Shown in pieces: positions 1 to 7,234 of a DNA stretch of 36,992 nt. The position numbers and the translations under genes were made by a program. Origin of the DNA: a bacterium (GTDB lineage Bacteria; Caldisericota; Caldisericia; UBA6126); contig JAJFUD010000077.1 of NCBI GenBank assembly GCA_021372585.1, forward strand, positions 1 to 36,992, written 5' to 3'. Below the pieces are notes generated by a model. The model did not search any database, had not been told where the DNA came from, and saw only the letters and a program-made list of their open reading frames with translations. Every line of letters starts with the position of its first letter. The stretch's first letter is position 1.

Positions 1-131
1 TGCCCGGCGATAAGATTAAAATGAATGTTACGTTGATCTACCCTGTTGCTATCGATGACAACCTTCGTTTCGCCATCCGTGAGGGTGGTCGTACCATCGG
101 TGCCGGTGTAGTGACTAAAATCATAGAATAG
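1..131 (+). CDS. tuf: Elongation factor Tu, 3' end (partial)
   Basis: This is the C-terminal end of EF-Tu, the GTPase that delivers aminoacyl-tRNA to the ribosome. The frame begins at base 3 and encodes [18 protein letters not shown], then [15 protein letters not shown] and TKIIE, the typical end of EF-Tu domain III; the stop is TAG at 129-131. The 5' part lies outside the window. A second tuf begins at 36866, so the genome has at least two copies. The fragment looks richer in G+C, with more C-ending codons, than neighbouring genes, as expected for a very highly expressed gene. rpmG follows after 15 nt and is probably cotranscribed. Confidence 0.96.
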   Translation, partial: PGDKIKMNVTLIYPVAIDDNLRFAIREGGRTIGAGVVTKIIE

Positions 132-146
132 TGGGGCTGAATTGTA

Positions 147-311
147 ATGGCTAAAAGTAAAAACAGAGAAATTATTACTCTCGAATGCACCGTATGTAAA
201 AAGAGAAATTACACCACTAAAAAGAACAAAAAGAATACTACCGACCGTCTTTTGTTGAATAAATATTGCTCTTTCGACAAAAAGCATACAGAGCATAAGG
301 AGGCGAAATAG
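147..311 (+). CDS. rpmG: 50S ribosomal protein L33
   Basis: A 54-residue protein of the large ribosomal subunit. It has the L33 signature: [20 protein letters not shown] followed by [20 protein letters not shown]. The first zinc-type pair C14-x-x-C17 is present. In the second site only C41 remains, followed by SFD instead of a second CxxC, as in some Bacillus L33 copies, so zinc binding may be partial. The gene sits between tuf and tRNA-Trp/secE, the common bacterial order. Its TAG stop (309-311) overlaps the first two bases of the tRNA-Trp gene. No strong Shine-Dalgarno sequence is visible; GGGG at 133-136 is the nearest purine run. Confidence 0.95.
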   Translation: MAKSKNREIITLECTVCKKRNYTTKKNKKNTTDRLLLNKYCSFDKKHTEHKEAK

Positions 312-382
312 GCCCGTAGTTCAACTGGTAGAGCATCGGTCTCCAAAACCGAGTGTTGGGGGTTCGAGTCCCTCCGGGCCTG
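310..382 (+). tRNA. tRNA-Trp (anticodon CCA)
   Basis: A complete 73-nt cloverleaf. The acceptor stem AGGCCCG (310-316) pairs with CGGGCCT (375-381) and the discriminator is G382, the usual bacterial Trp identity base. The D stem is GTTC/GAGC with a GG-containing loop. The anticodon stem TCGGT/ACCGA holds the loop CTCCAAA with anticodon CCA at 343-345. The T arm is GGGGG-TTCGAGT-CCCTC with one G-T pair. CCA is not encoded (TGTTT follows), so the 3' end must be added. The 5' end lies within the rpmG stop codon and secE begins 9 nt after the 3' end. Confidence 0.97.
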
Positions 383-391
383 TTTGATAAA

Positions 392-598
392 ATGAGAGAA
401 AAAAGTAAAATAGAAAAGTTTCTAAGGGAAGTTTGGGTAGAGCTTACCCAAAAAGTAACTTGGTCAACCAAGAAAGAACTAATAGAAATGACCGCTGTTA
501 TTTTATTATTTATACTTTTATGGGGAACATTTATAGGTCTTGTTGATGCAACTTTTGCAAAAGGCTTACAAAAATTCTTGGAATTTGCTAACCCATAA
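392..598 (+). CDS. secE: Preprotein translocase subunit SecE
   Basis: A 68-residue single-span SecE, the clamp subunit of the SecYEG channel. The amphipathic helix (KIEKFLREVWVELTQKVTWS, about residues 6-25) carries the conserved E-x-x-K-V-x-W-P/S-type motif and precedes one membrane segment at about 34-56. The ATG at 392 was chosen because any upstream in-frame start would lie inside tRNA-Trp. There is no Shine-Dalgarno sequence: the 9 bases between the tRNA end and the ATG are TTTGATAAA. If RNase Z releases the tRNA, the secE message would have almost no leader. nusG follows after 26 nt. Confidence 0.94.
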   Translation: MREKSKIEKFLREVWVELTQKVTWSTKKELIEMTAVILLFILLWGTFIGLVDATFAKGLQKFLEFANP

Positions 599-624
599 AT
601 ATTGATTAGGTAGAGGAAGAAAAA

Positions 625-1170
625 ATGGCATCTGTAATTCAATCTTATAAAATGGAATGGTATTTAATTAATACCTATTCTGGATCTGAAGAAGATGTAA
701 AGAAGCATTTATTACAGAGAGTCCAAGCGCTTGGTTTTGAATCAAGAATTTTTAGGGTAGAGATACCCAAAGACCACCAGGTAAAATTGAAAAATGGCAA
801 ACGGGATATTGTAGAAGAAAAAGTTTATCCGGGTTATGTGCTTGTACAAATGTTGTTAGATGATGAAACATGGTTGGTAGTCAGAAAAACTCCCAAAGTA
901 ATCGGATTTGTAGGTCCTGCTGGAAAACCAACTCCGTTAACTCTTGACGAAGTAAAAGTCATGTTGAAACGAATCAGCAAAGAAGAAGCCAGGGCTCATT
1001 TAAACTTTTCGGTTGGCGATACGGTTCGCATTGTTACCGGACCTTTTACAGATATGATAGGCGTTGTGGAAGAAATCAATGAAAACACTGAGAAAGCTAA
1101 AGTCAGATTGACCATGTTTGGTAGAGATATGCCGGTTGATCTTGATTTTATCAATATCGATAAAGTGTAA
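625..1170 (+). CDS. nusG: Transcription termination/antitermination protein NusG
   Basis: A 181-residue NusG, which binds RNA polymerase and couples it to Rho or ribosomes. The NGN domain (about residues 10-115) opens with MEWYLINTYSGSEEDVKKHL and contains VYPGYVLVQM. The C-terminal KOW domain (about 125-181) contains FSVGDTVRIVTGPFTDMIGV. An AGAGGAAG sequence precedes the ATG at 625; M10 is a less favoured alternative start that would match the usual NusG N-terminus. The order secE-nusG-rplK-rplA is the standard bacterial one. Confidence 0.97.
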   Translation: MASVIQSYKMEWYLINTYSGSEEDVKKHLLQRVQALGFESRIFRVEIPKDHQVKLKNGKRDIVEEKVYPGYVLVQMLLDDETWLVVRKTPKVIGFVGPAGKPTPLTLDEVKVMLKRISKEEARAHLNFSVGDTVRIVTGPFTDMIGVVEEINENTEKAKVRLTMFGRDMPVDLDFINIDKV

Positions 1171-1187
1171 AGTAAGAGAGGATAAAG

Positions 1188-1613
1188 ATGGCAAAAAAAA
1201 TTACCGGTTATATTAAGCTTCAGATTCAGGCGGGTGCAGCTACACCAGCTCCACCAGTCGGACCAGCTCTGGGACAAAAAGGTGTGAACATCATGCAATT
1301 TGTCAAAGAGTTTAACGATAAAACAAAAGACCAAGCTGGACTGGTAATACCGGTCATCATTACTGTTTACGCCGATCGGACTTTTGATTTTATCTTAAAA
1401 ACTCCCCCTGTTTCAGCACTCATCAAAAAAGAACTCAAACTACAGACAGCTTCAGGAGAGCCGAACAAGAAAAAAGTAGGCAGATTATCGAAAACACAGG
1501 TTAAAAAGATTGCAGAAATGAAGTTAAACGATCTGAATACTGAAGATGAAGAGTCTGCAGAAGCAATGGTATTAGGCACCGCAAGATCCATGGGTGTTGA
1601 AATAGAAAAATAG
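1188..1613 (+). CDS. rplK: 50S ribosomal protein L11
   Basis: A 141-residue L11, part of the GTPase-associated centre of the large subunit. The N-terminal domain carries [20 protein letters not shown] with the conserved proline-rich hinge, and [17 protein letters not shown]. The C-terminal rRNA-binding domain contains [14 protein letters not shown] and ends [12 protein letters not shown]. Length is normal for the family. GAGAGG lies about 10 nt before the ATG. It is 17 nt downstream of nusG and 16 nt upstream of rplA, consistent with one transcript. Confidence 0.97.
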   Translation: MAKKITGYIKLQIQAGAATPAPPVGPALGQKGVNIMQFVKEFNDKTKDQAGLVIPVIITVYADRTFDFILKTPPVSALIKKELKLQTASGEPNKKKVGRLSKTQVKKIAEMKLNDLNTEDEESAEAMVLGTARSMGVEIEK

Positions 1614-1629
1614 GGTATATAAGGGTGAA

Positions 1630-2328
1630 ATGATGAAAAACAAAAAATATTTCAAAGCAGATGCGTTGATTGAAGCAAAAGATTATGAGCTTGAAGAAGC
1701 AGTAGACCTTTTACCAAAACTAAAGACAGCAAAATTCAATGAAACCGTCGAAATGGTATTTCTTCTTGGAGTGGACCCTAAACAATCAGATCAGAATATC
1801 AGAGGTATGGTCAGCCTACCTGCCGGAACTGGTAAAGCCGTGAAAGTACTTGTTTTTGCTAAAGGCGAAAAAGTAAAGGAAGCAGAAGAAGCAGGCGCTG
1901 ATTTTGTTGGTAATGAGGAATTGGCTAAGAAAATTCAGGATGGGTGGTTTGGTTTTGATGTAGCTATCGCTACTCCTGATGCTATGGACATCGTTGGAAA
2001 ATTAGGAAGAGTGTTGGGGCCACGAGGATTAATGCCCAACCCAAAACTGGGTACTGTCACCAATGATGTTACAAAAGCAGTCAATGAGATGAAAGCTGGA
2101 AAAGTGGAATACCGTGTAGATAAATTTTCAAATCTGCACATTCCGGTTGGAAAAGTAGATTTTTCAAAAGAAAATTTGATAGCGAACATTAATACGATTG
2201 TAGACACGGTATTAAAAGCCAGACCTTCCTCTGCAAAAGGACAGTACATTAAAAAATGTTATCTGTCTTTAACGATGAGTCCATCAATCAAAATTAATGT
2301 ATCGAAGATTGTAAAAGCAGCAAAATAG
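1630..2328 (+). CDS. rplA: 50S ribosomal protein L1
   Basis: A 232-residue L1 (231 if the second of two adjacent ATGs is used). L1 forms the mobile stalk at the ribosomal E site, and in many bacteria represses its own L11-L1 message. Family motifs are present: [39 protein letters not shown] and [19 protein letters not shown]. An AAGGG sequence at 1621-1625 is spaced better for the second ATG at 1633. The gene is followed by the attenuator leader of rplJL. Confidence 0.97.
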   Translation: MMKNKKYFKADALIEAKDYELEEAVDLLPKLKTAKFNETVEMVFLLGVDPKQSDQNIRGMVSLPAGTGKAVKVLVFAKGEKVKEAEEAGADFVGNEELAKKIQDGWFGFDVAIATPDAMDIVGKLGRVLGPRGLMPNPKLGTVTNDVTKAVNEMKAGKVEYRVDKFSNLHIPVGKVDFSKENLIANINTIVDTVLKARPSSAKGQYIKKCYLSLTMSPSIKINVSKIVKAAK

Positions 2329-2334
2329 TTTTTT

Positions 2335-2444
2335 TCCCGAAGAAAGTGAGTACTACTCTGTAGTATAAAGCTTACAGCGCTCACTGAGGGATAGCAATTA
2401 GCTAATAGATTGCCTTCCCTTATCGTTTGGGAAGGCATTTTTTT
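2335..2444 (+). promoter_or_regulatory. L10-type autoregulatory leader with attenuator, upstream of rplJL
   Basis: The rplA-rplJ gap folds into two competing structures. In the repressed form, TCCC (2335-2338) pairs with GGGA (2388-2391); AGTGAG (2345-2350) pairs with CTCACT (2380-2385); and TACTAC/GTAGTA (2351-2356, 2360-2365) caps it, with a purine-rich internal loop at 2366-2379. This resembles the kink-turn-bearing L10 leader of Firmicutes. In the permissive form, GAGGGA (2386-2391) pairs with TCCCTT (2416-2421) and GCAAT (2394-2398) with ATTGC (2409-2413), which would break the terminator. Pairings were read by eye; L10 or L10(L12)4 as the ligand is inferred from the known family. Confidence 0.8.
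2411..2444 (+). terminator. Rho-independent attenuator in the rplJ leader
   Basis: TGCCTTCCC (2411-2419) and GGGAAGGCA (2429-2437) form a perfect 9-bp stem with a 9-nt loop, followed directly by seven T residues (2438-2444). It lies before the rplJ ribosome binding site, so it acts as a conditional terminator, not an operon end. Its 5' arm is shared with the antiterminator described for the leader. Confidence 0.88.
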
Positions 2445-2461
2445 ATGAAAGGAGGGAAACC

Positions 2462-3001
2462 TTGTTAACAAAAGAAGAGAAGAGAGTGATTGTTGAAGAC
2501 TTGAAGCAGATGTGGACAGATTCAAAGTCATTCGTTTTTTACAGCTTTGAAAAAATGAATGCAGCCGACATAACAAAACTACGAAAAGAATTACGTGCTC
2601 AAAAAGTGAAAGCTTATGTTGCAAAGAACAATTTAATTGCTTTAAGCGCTAAATTAGCCGGTATTGATTTAGATAAAAATCTATCTGATTCAATATTTTC
2701 CGGACAAACCGGTATTGTGGCATCTCAGAACGATCCATTGACGGGTCCAAAAACGGTGAATAATTTTTATCGGGAGAACAATAAACCTGTTATAAAGGGT
2801 GGTTTTTTTGAAGGCAAACTGCTCACCATTGACCAAGTCATTATGCTTGCCTCTGTTCCACCGTTAGAAGTGTTACAGCAGAGATTAGCGTATGCTGTTC
2901 TATCACCAGTAACCAAAGTAGCTTCCGGTTTACAAAATGTAGCAGCGAAAATTGTGTATGTATTGAATGCTGTTAAAGAGCTAAAAGAAAAAATTAATTA
3001 G
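2462..3001 (+). CDS. rplJ: 50S ribosomal protein L10
   Basis: A 179-residue L10 that anchors the L7/L12 stalk to the ribosome. The N-terminal RNA-binding domain includes DSKSFVFYSFEKMNAADITK and LRKELRAQKVKAYVAKNN. The C-terminal helix (about 145-179) is where L12 dimers dock. The start is TTG at 2462, supported by GGAGGG at 2451-2456 with 5-nt spacing and by the absence of a nearer ATG. The gene is controlled by the leader at 2335-2444. rplL follows after 9 nt, with its ribosome binding site overlapping the rplJ stop. Confidence 0.96.
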   Translation: MLTKEEKRVIVEDLKQMWTDSKSFVFYSFEKMNAADITKLRKELRAQKVKAYVAKNNLIALSAKLAGIDLDKNLSDSIFSGQTGIVASQNDPLTGPKTVNNFYRENNKPVIKGGFFEGKLLTIDQVIMLASVPPLEVLQQRLAYAVLSPVTKVASGLQNVAAKIVYVLNAVKELKEKIN

Positions 3002-3010
3002 GAGGAAAGA

Positions 3011-3385
3011 ATGAATAAAGAAGAAATTATTACTGCTATTGAGAGCATGACTGTTCTCGAATTATTAGATTTAGTGAAGGCGATTGAAGATAAATTTGGT
3101 GTTTCCGCTCAAATGCCGGTTGCTATGGCTGCTGCACCGGTTGTCAGTGGCGGAGCTGCTGCACAAGCAGAAAAATCCGAGTTTGATGTTGTCATCACTG
3201 ATGCCGGTTCTCAGAAGATCCAGGTTATTAAATTAGTCCGTGAGATCACCGGATTAGGTTTAAAAGAAGCCAAAGAGTTGGTTGATGCTGCACCAAAAGC
3301 TGTTAAAGAAAAAATCAGCGAGAAAGAAGCCAATGATTTGAAGGATAAATTAGCTGCTGTCGGAGCAGTCATTGAGATAAAGTAA
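3011..3385 (+). CDS. rplL: 50S ribosomal protein L7/L12
   Basis: A 124-residue stalk protein that recruits and stimulates translational GTPases. The N-terminal dimerisation domain (1-33) is followed by an Ala/Val/Gly-rich hinge (about 36-55). The C-terminal domain contains [40 protein letters not shown] and a terminal [19 protein letters not shown] gives a strong ribosome binding site overlapping the rplJ stop. Unlike in most bacteria, rpoB does not follow: a hairpin and about 20 kb of other genes come first. Confidence 0.97.
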   Translation: MNKEEIITAIESMTVLELLDLVKAIEDKFGVSAQMPVAMAAAPVVSGGAAAQAEKSEFDVVITDAGSQKIQVIKLVREITGLGLKEAKELVDAAPKAVKEKISEKEANDLKDKLAAVGAVIEIK

Positions 3386-3393
3386 AGAAAGTG

Positions 3394-3434
3394 ACAATGC
3401 CTGGAAAGGAATACTCCTTCCCAGGCATTGTTTC
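3394..3434 (+). terminator. Hairpin terminator after rplL
   Basis: ACAATGCCTGG (3394-3404) pairs with CCAGGCATTGT (3421-3431) over 11 bp, continued after one mismatch by AAGGA/TCCTT around a 4-nt loop. The T tract is short (TTGTTTC), so termination may be leaky. The start codon of the next gene lies only 6 nt beyond the stem, an unusually tight fit. Confidence 0.75.
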
Positions 3435-3437
3435 ATT

Positions 3438-4172
3438 ATGATTGTAGCCATTTTTTCCGACATACATGGTAATCTGGAAGCATTAACAGTAGCCATCAAT
3501 TATATAGCCGACCTTGGCGTATCCAAGATTTACTGTTGTGGTGATATTGTTGGATATGGTCCAGATCCAAAACAGTGCCTTGATTTTCTGATGCGTTATC
3601 AGTTTATATCGGTATATGGCAATCATGATAAAGCGATCACGACAGAATCTTTAGCTATCTATTTTAATGAAGATGCTGTTTATGTTTTAAATGATCAGAA
3701 ACTTCAACTTACCCAACCTGACCTTCGATATTTAGAGAATCTTCCTATGCAAATTAATGAAAAGTTTTTTGTTATCACACATAGTTTTTTAGATAAAAAA
3801 AGACCTTTTAAATATGTTCTTGACAATGATACAGCCATTGAAAACCTAGCTTTTACCAGAAAACCGATAATATTTATTGGTCATTCCCATGTACCAGGCG
3901 TTTTTAGCTATAACGATCGCAGGATGCTTTATCAGGATGCAAAGTATGGATTAGATCTTGATCTGCAAAGCGCTTCCCGTTATATCATCAATGTAGGAAG
4001 TATCGGACAGAGTCGGGATAACAACCCGGATTTATCCTTTGTACTTTTTGATACGGTGACTCTTCAATTAAGGTTTGTCAGGCTGTCTTATCCCTTTACA
4101 AAAACGCAAGAAAAAATGAAACTGAGGGGATACCCGGATTTCTTGTATCAGAGATTATCCAGGGGAATATAA
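3438..4172 (+). CDS. Calcineurin-like metallophosphoesterase
   Basis: A 244-residue soluble protein with all the dinuclear-metal motifs of the calcineurin-like phosphoesterase fold: FSDIHGN (D8, H10), CGDIVGYGPDP (D36), YGNHD (N62, H63), THSFLD (H115) and GHSHVPG (H149, H151). The layout matches the YfcE/ApaH-like family of cytosolic phosphodiesterases; the substrate cannot be deduced. The ATG at 3438 is supported by the family-typical N-terminus MIVAIFSDIHGN. No ribosome binding site is free: the bases before the start belong to the rplL terminator hairpin. The gene converges on dprA with 1 nt between the stop codons. Confidence 0.9.
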   Translation: MIVAIFSDIHGNLEALTVAINYIADLGVSKIYCCGDIVGYGPDPKQCLDFLMRYQFISVYGNHDKAITTESLAIYFNEDAVYVLNDQKLQLTQPDLRYLENLPMQINEKFFVITHSFLDKKRPFKYVLDNDTAIENLAFTRKPIIFIGHSHVPGVFSYNDRRMLYQDAKYGLDLDLQSASRYIINVGSIGQSRDNNPDLSFVLFDTVTLQLRFVRLSYPFTKTQEKMKLRGYPDFLYQRLSRGI

Positions 4173-4173
4173 C

Positions 4174-5223
4174 CTATTTCCATAACGTATATTTTTGTTG
4201 AATATTTCTGATTAAGCCAATCATTTCCAAGTAACTTAACGCTTGCAGCACCTTTTCGATAGGTTCTTGAATATTGCCAAGTAGGTCTTCCAATGAAGAA
4301 TCTCCTGCAGATAAAACAGATAAAATACTCTTTTGTAAAGCATTCAAAGAGAGAGAAAAAGAGTTCTTATCTTGATATGATGGTATAAACAGAAGTTCCT
4401 CTTCAGGGAATAAAACTGAAAGTGAATCCAATAAAGCTGCACCGTTTTTAATTAATTTATTCGTTCCCTTGCTTGTCGGAGAGTCAATATTACCGGGAAT
4501 AGCATACACTTCTTTTCCTTGATCGAGAGCATAATCGACCGTTATCAGAGCACCGCTTTTTTCTGAAGCTTCCACTATCACGACGCTGGAAGCAAGACCG
4601 CTGATGATTCTATTCCTGACCGGGAAATTGTATTTATTTGGTGGAACATGAAGAGGGAATTCACTAACCACACATCCCTGATTGATGATCCTGTTATGTA
4701 AGGTGGTATTTGATATAGGATAAATTCTGTCTAATCCATTTCCAACCACTGCTATGGTGAATCCTCCGCCATCCAGGCATCCTTCATGCGCTTTTGTATC
4801 AATGCCATAAGCCAAACCGGAGATCACAGTAGTATTGTGCTGGGCTATGTTTTTAGCGAAAGTATAGGCTTGTTTGATTCCATAAGAAGAAGCCTTTCTT
4901 GAACCGACAATTGCAATTCCTTTCTTGTGTAATATATCTGAGTGTCCTTTCACGTATAAACAAGGAGGCATGCTCTTCTGATTCTTCAGCTGAAGCGGGT
5001 AATCGTTTGTATTATATTCGAGTAGGCTGATGTTGTTCTGTGCGCATAATGGAAGTTCTAGCCGTAAAAAATCTTCCACGTCTCTTTCGATGAGCCTGGC
5101 TCGTAAGGAATCCGGAAGATCGCGGAAAGAGAAGTCTTTGATTAATTCATACTCTTTATATTTTAGTGTTTTCTTAATATAGAGTAAGTACGCATAACGA
5201 ACATAAAGATGGGAAAGCATCAT
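4174..5223 (-). CDS. dprA: DNA-processing protein DprA (Smf)
   Basis: A 349-residue DprA, which binds incoming single-stranded DNA and loads RecA during natural transformation. The Rossmann-like core is clear: GIAIVGSRKASSYG (102-115), ISGLAYGIDTKAHEGCL (134-150), VVGNGLDRIYP, SEFPLHVPPNKYNFPVRNRI (187-206) and GALITVDYALDQGKEVYAIP (224-243). An N-terminal helical region precedes it and a winged-helix domain follows (about 294-349). The start ATG directly abuts the TAG of the upstream phosphorylase gene, and a second ATG follows immediately. It is the last gene of the eight-gene minus-strand operon. No other competence genes are in the window. Confidence 0.95.
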   Translation of the reverse strand: MMLSHLYVRYAYLLYIKKTLKYKEYELIKDFSFRDLPDSLRARLIERDVEDFLRLELPLCAQNNISLLEYNTNDYPLQLKNQKSMPPCLYVKGHSDILHKKGIAIVGSRKASSYGIKQAYTFAKNIAQHNTTVISGLAYGIDTKAHEGCLDGGGFTIAVVGNGLDRIYPISNTTLHNRIINQGCVVSEFPLHVPPNKYNFPVRNRIISGLASSVVIVEASEKSGALITVDYALDQGKEVYAIPGNIDSPTSKGTNKLIKNGAALLDSLSVLFPEEELLFIPSYQDKNSFSLSLNALQKSILSVLSAGDSSLEDLLGNIQEPIEKVLQALSYLEMIGLIRNIQQKYTLWK

Positions 5224-5949
5224 CTATAGAATCGAATCGATAAATCTTCCAACGATCTCCTGAAGCTTTAAAGAAGCTGTTTTCATGACTACTTCCACTT
5301 CAAGATGTGTCAGAGGTTTATCCGAAAATCCAGCAGCAAAATTGGTGGATATGCAGAGTGAAGAATATTCAATTCCCAGTTCATTGGCTAAGCTGACTTC
5401 AGGATAGCTGGTCATATTCACTGCGTCAGCGCCAAGTATCGAGAAAGCTTTAATTTCGGCTGGTGTTTCAAATCGAGGACCCTCCGTTACTGCAAGTATG
5501 ATCTCGCTTTTAAAGGAGTATCCTAACGAGATCAATACAGATTCTAAGATAGTATTTAACCTGACAGAGTAAGGATGAGTCATGTCTGTATGGTGGACTC
5601 CGTCTTCAAAGGAATGATAAAAAGTATGGTCCCGGTTTTTGGTAAAATCCATAAATTGTGTCACAATTCCAAATGTTCCTGGGGTAAAATCAGCAAGAAT
5701 AGACCCTGCGGCTGCTGTAGCCAGAATACTCTTTACGCCAATCTGCTGGAGAGCGAACAAGTTCGCTTTATAGGGAATTTTATGCGGTGGCAAGATGTGG
5801 TTTGCTCCATGTCTGGGAAGAAAAAACAAACGTTTCCCATGGAATTCAATCTCTTGATATACCGATACGCCATATGGAGTTTCAACTGTTTTTTCGCAGA
5901 GTTTAGATCCAAAGTCATACAGACCGGTTCCACCAATTATCGCTAACAT
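5224..5949 (-). CDS. MTAP/PNP-family phosphorylase, probably S-methyl-5'-thioinosine phosphorylase
   Basis: A 241-residue purine nucleoside phosphorylase of the MTAP/PNP trimeric family: IIGGTGLYDF at the N-terminus, FLPRHGANH (phosphate site), PPHKIPYKANLFALQQ, TEGPRFETPAEI and NMTSYPEVSLANELGI. Human MTAP recognises adenine with two Asp residues in a TDYD motif. Here the matching segment is STNFAAGF, with N203 and A205, a pattern expected for 6-oxopurines. The gene overlaps by 7 nt the upstream MTA/SAH deaminase gene, which would supply methylthioinosine. Inference: it cleaves methylthioinosine to hypoxanthine and methylthioribose-1-phosphate. A general inosine/guanosine phosphorylase remains possible. 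Confidence 0.88.
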   Translation of the reverse strand: MLAIIGGTGLYDFGSKLCEKTVETPYGVSVYQEIEFHGKRLFFLPRHGANHILPPHKIPYKANLFALQQIGVKSILATAAAGSILADFTPGTFGIVTQFMDFTKNRDHTFYHSFEDGVHHTDMTHPYSVRLNTILESVLISLGYSFKSEIILAVTEGPRFETPAEIKAFSILGADAVNMTSYPEVSLANELGIEYSSLCISTNFAAGFSDKPLTHLEVEVVMKTASLKLQEIVGRFIDSIL

Positions 5950-7229
5950 TTCGCTATGTCTCTGTAAATTTTAGTAAATTCTGTTTGAATCGCTTTTTCA
6001 TCAAAAGTAAGGATCTGTTTATCTTTCATGATCCACTTTCCATCAATCATGACATGTTCCACTTCATTTCCCTGGGCTGAATACATGAGATGAGACAGTA
6101 AGTTTTCCTGAGGAAATAAATGTGAATAATCTTTACGAATGAATATCAGGTCGGCTCTTCCACCGGGTTGAATCCCATAAGTCTGGTGCGGAAAGAAAAA
6201 GGAAGCAGGATTTTGGCAGAGAAGTGGGTAAAATAGCTTATGGGGAAAGAATGTTGCTTCTTTTTCCGATACTTTGCTCAGTAAGGAAGCCAGATGAATC
6301 TCTTTAAACAAGTTCAGTTGGTTGTTAGATGCAGCGCCGTCTGTGCCAATGGCCATGCGAATACCCATTTTCAAATACTGGTTAACAGGAGCGATACCGG
6401 AAGCCAATTTACAATTTGAACTCGGATTATGCACCACCAGAACCGTATGATCGCGTAAAATCATTTGTTCTTGTTCAGACGTAAAAACACAATGGGCTGC
6501 AACGACAGGCCGTTTGAACAGGCCAACCTGTTTAATTAACTCAATCGGTCGGCAATGATATTCTGCCTGTATATTCTCCACTTCCGATTCCGTTTCATTC
6601 AAATGGATATGAATTCCGGTATCTAATTTTTCTGCAGTCATGACTACCTTTTCCAGATAATCCGGTGAACAGGTGTAGGGTGCATGGGGACCCATAAAAA
6701 AGGAAATTTTCTGATTACCCGCCTCTTTAAGCTGATGGTATAGTTCTACACTCTGATGAAGTCCGGAATCACCTTTTGGATCCATCAAACCTAAGGAGAG
6801 ATTTGCTCTGATTCCGGCTACTGAACAAGCTTTAGCAATTTCCTCTACGAAAAAGTACATATCTGAAAAAAACGTACAGCCGTTATGCAGTAATTCAGCG
6901 ATTCCCAATAATGAACTAAAATAGACTGCTTCGTTATACAGCTTGTCTTCTAAGGGGAAGATTTTTGTGTGTAACCATTCTGAAAGCGGAAGGTCATCCC
7001 CTAATCCTCTGAAAAGAACCATTGGGATGTGGGTATGGCAATTCATTAACCCAGGCATAATTAGATAGGAGGAGGATGGAACTACCGTTTCAAAACGATG
7101 GTCTTTTAATGGGTCAATCTCTATCGGGTAAACAGACTGAATCAAATCATCCTGAATGGCAATATGTCCGGTTTTTAGATTGCCATAATGATCTATATAG
7201 GTAGAATCTTTGTATAATGTCGGAAGCAT
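5943..7229 (-). CDS. mtaD: 5-methylthioadenosine/S-adenosylhomocysteine deaminase (amidohydrolase)
   Basis: A 428-residue metal-dependent amidohydrolase of the MtaD/TrzN/SsnA group, predicted to deaminate methylthioadenosine or S-adenosylhomocysteine. Motifs in order: MPGLMNCHTHIPM (metal ligands H65, H67), FRGLGDDLPLSEWL, GPHAPYTCSP (H182), HIHLNETESE (H209, E212), AAHCVF (H246), HNPSSNCKLASGIAPV and GTDGAASNN (D297). All expected catalytic positions are kept. It starts with ATG 5 nt after the preceding gene and overlaps the phosphorylase gene by 7 nt, so the two are probably translationally coupled. The pairing favours methylthioadenosine as substrate; guanine or other deaminase activity is less likely. 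Confidence 0.92.
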   Translation of the reverse strand: MLPTLYKDSTYIDHYGNLKTGHIAIQDDLIQSVYPIEIDPLKDHRFETVVPSSSYLIMPGLMNCHTHIPMVLFRGLGDDLPLSEWLHTKIFPLEDKLYNEAVYFSSLLGIAELLHNGCTFFSDMYFFVEEIAKACSVAGIRANLSLGLMDPKGDSGLHQSVELYHQLKEAGNQKISFFMGPHAPYTCSPDYLEKVVMTAEKLDTGIHIHLNETESEVENIQAEYHCRPIELIKQVGLFKRPVVAAHCVFTSEQEQMILRDHTVLVVHNPSSNCKLASGIAPVNQYLKMGIRMAIGTDGAASNNQLNLFKEIHLASLLSKVSEKEATFFPHKLFYPLLCQNPASFFFPHQTYGIQPGGRADLIFIRKDYSHLFPQENLLSHLMYSAQGNEVEHVMIDGKWIMKDKQILTFDEKAIQTEFTKIYRDIAKC

Positions 7230-7234
7230 AATGG

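Noticed and set aside
353-391. Upstream in-frame start for secE
   Set aside because: It lies within the tRNA-Trp gene and would add 13 residues unrelated to SecE; the ATG at 392 is far better.
238-642. 134-residue open frame on the minus strand
   Set aside because: It runs antisense through rpmG, tRNA-Trp and secE, all of which are certain; it has no family features.
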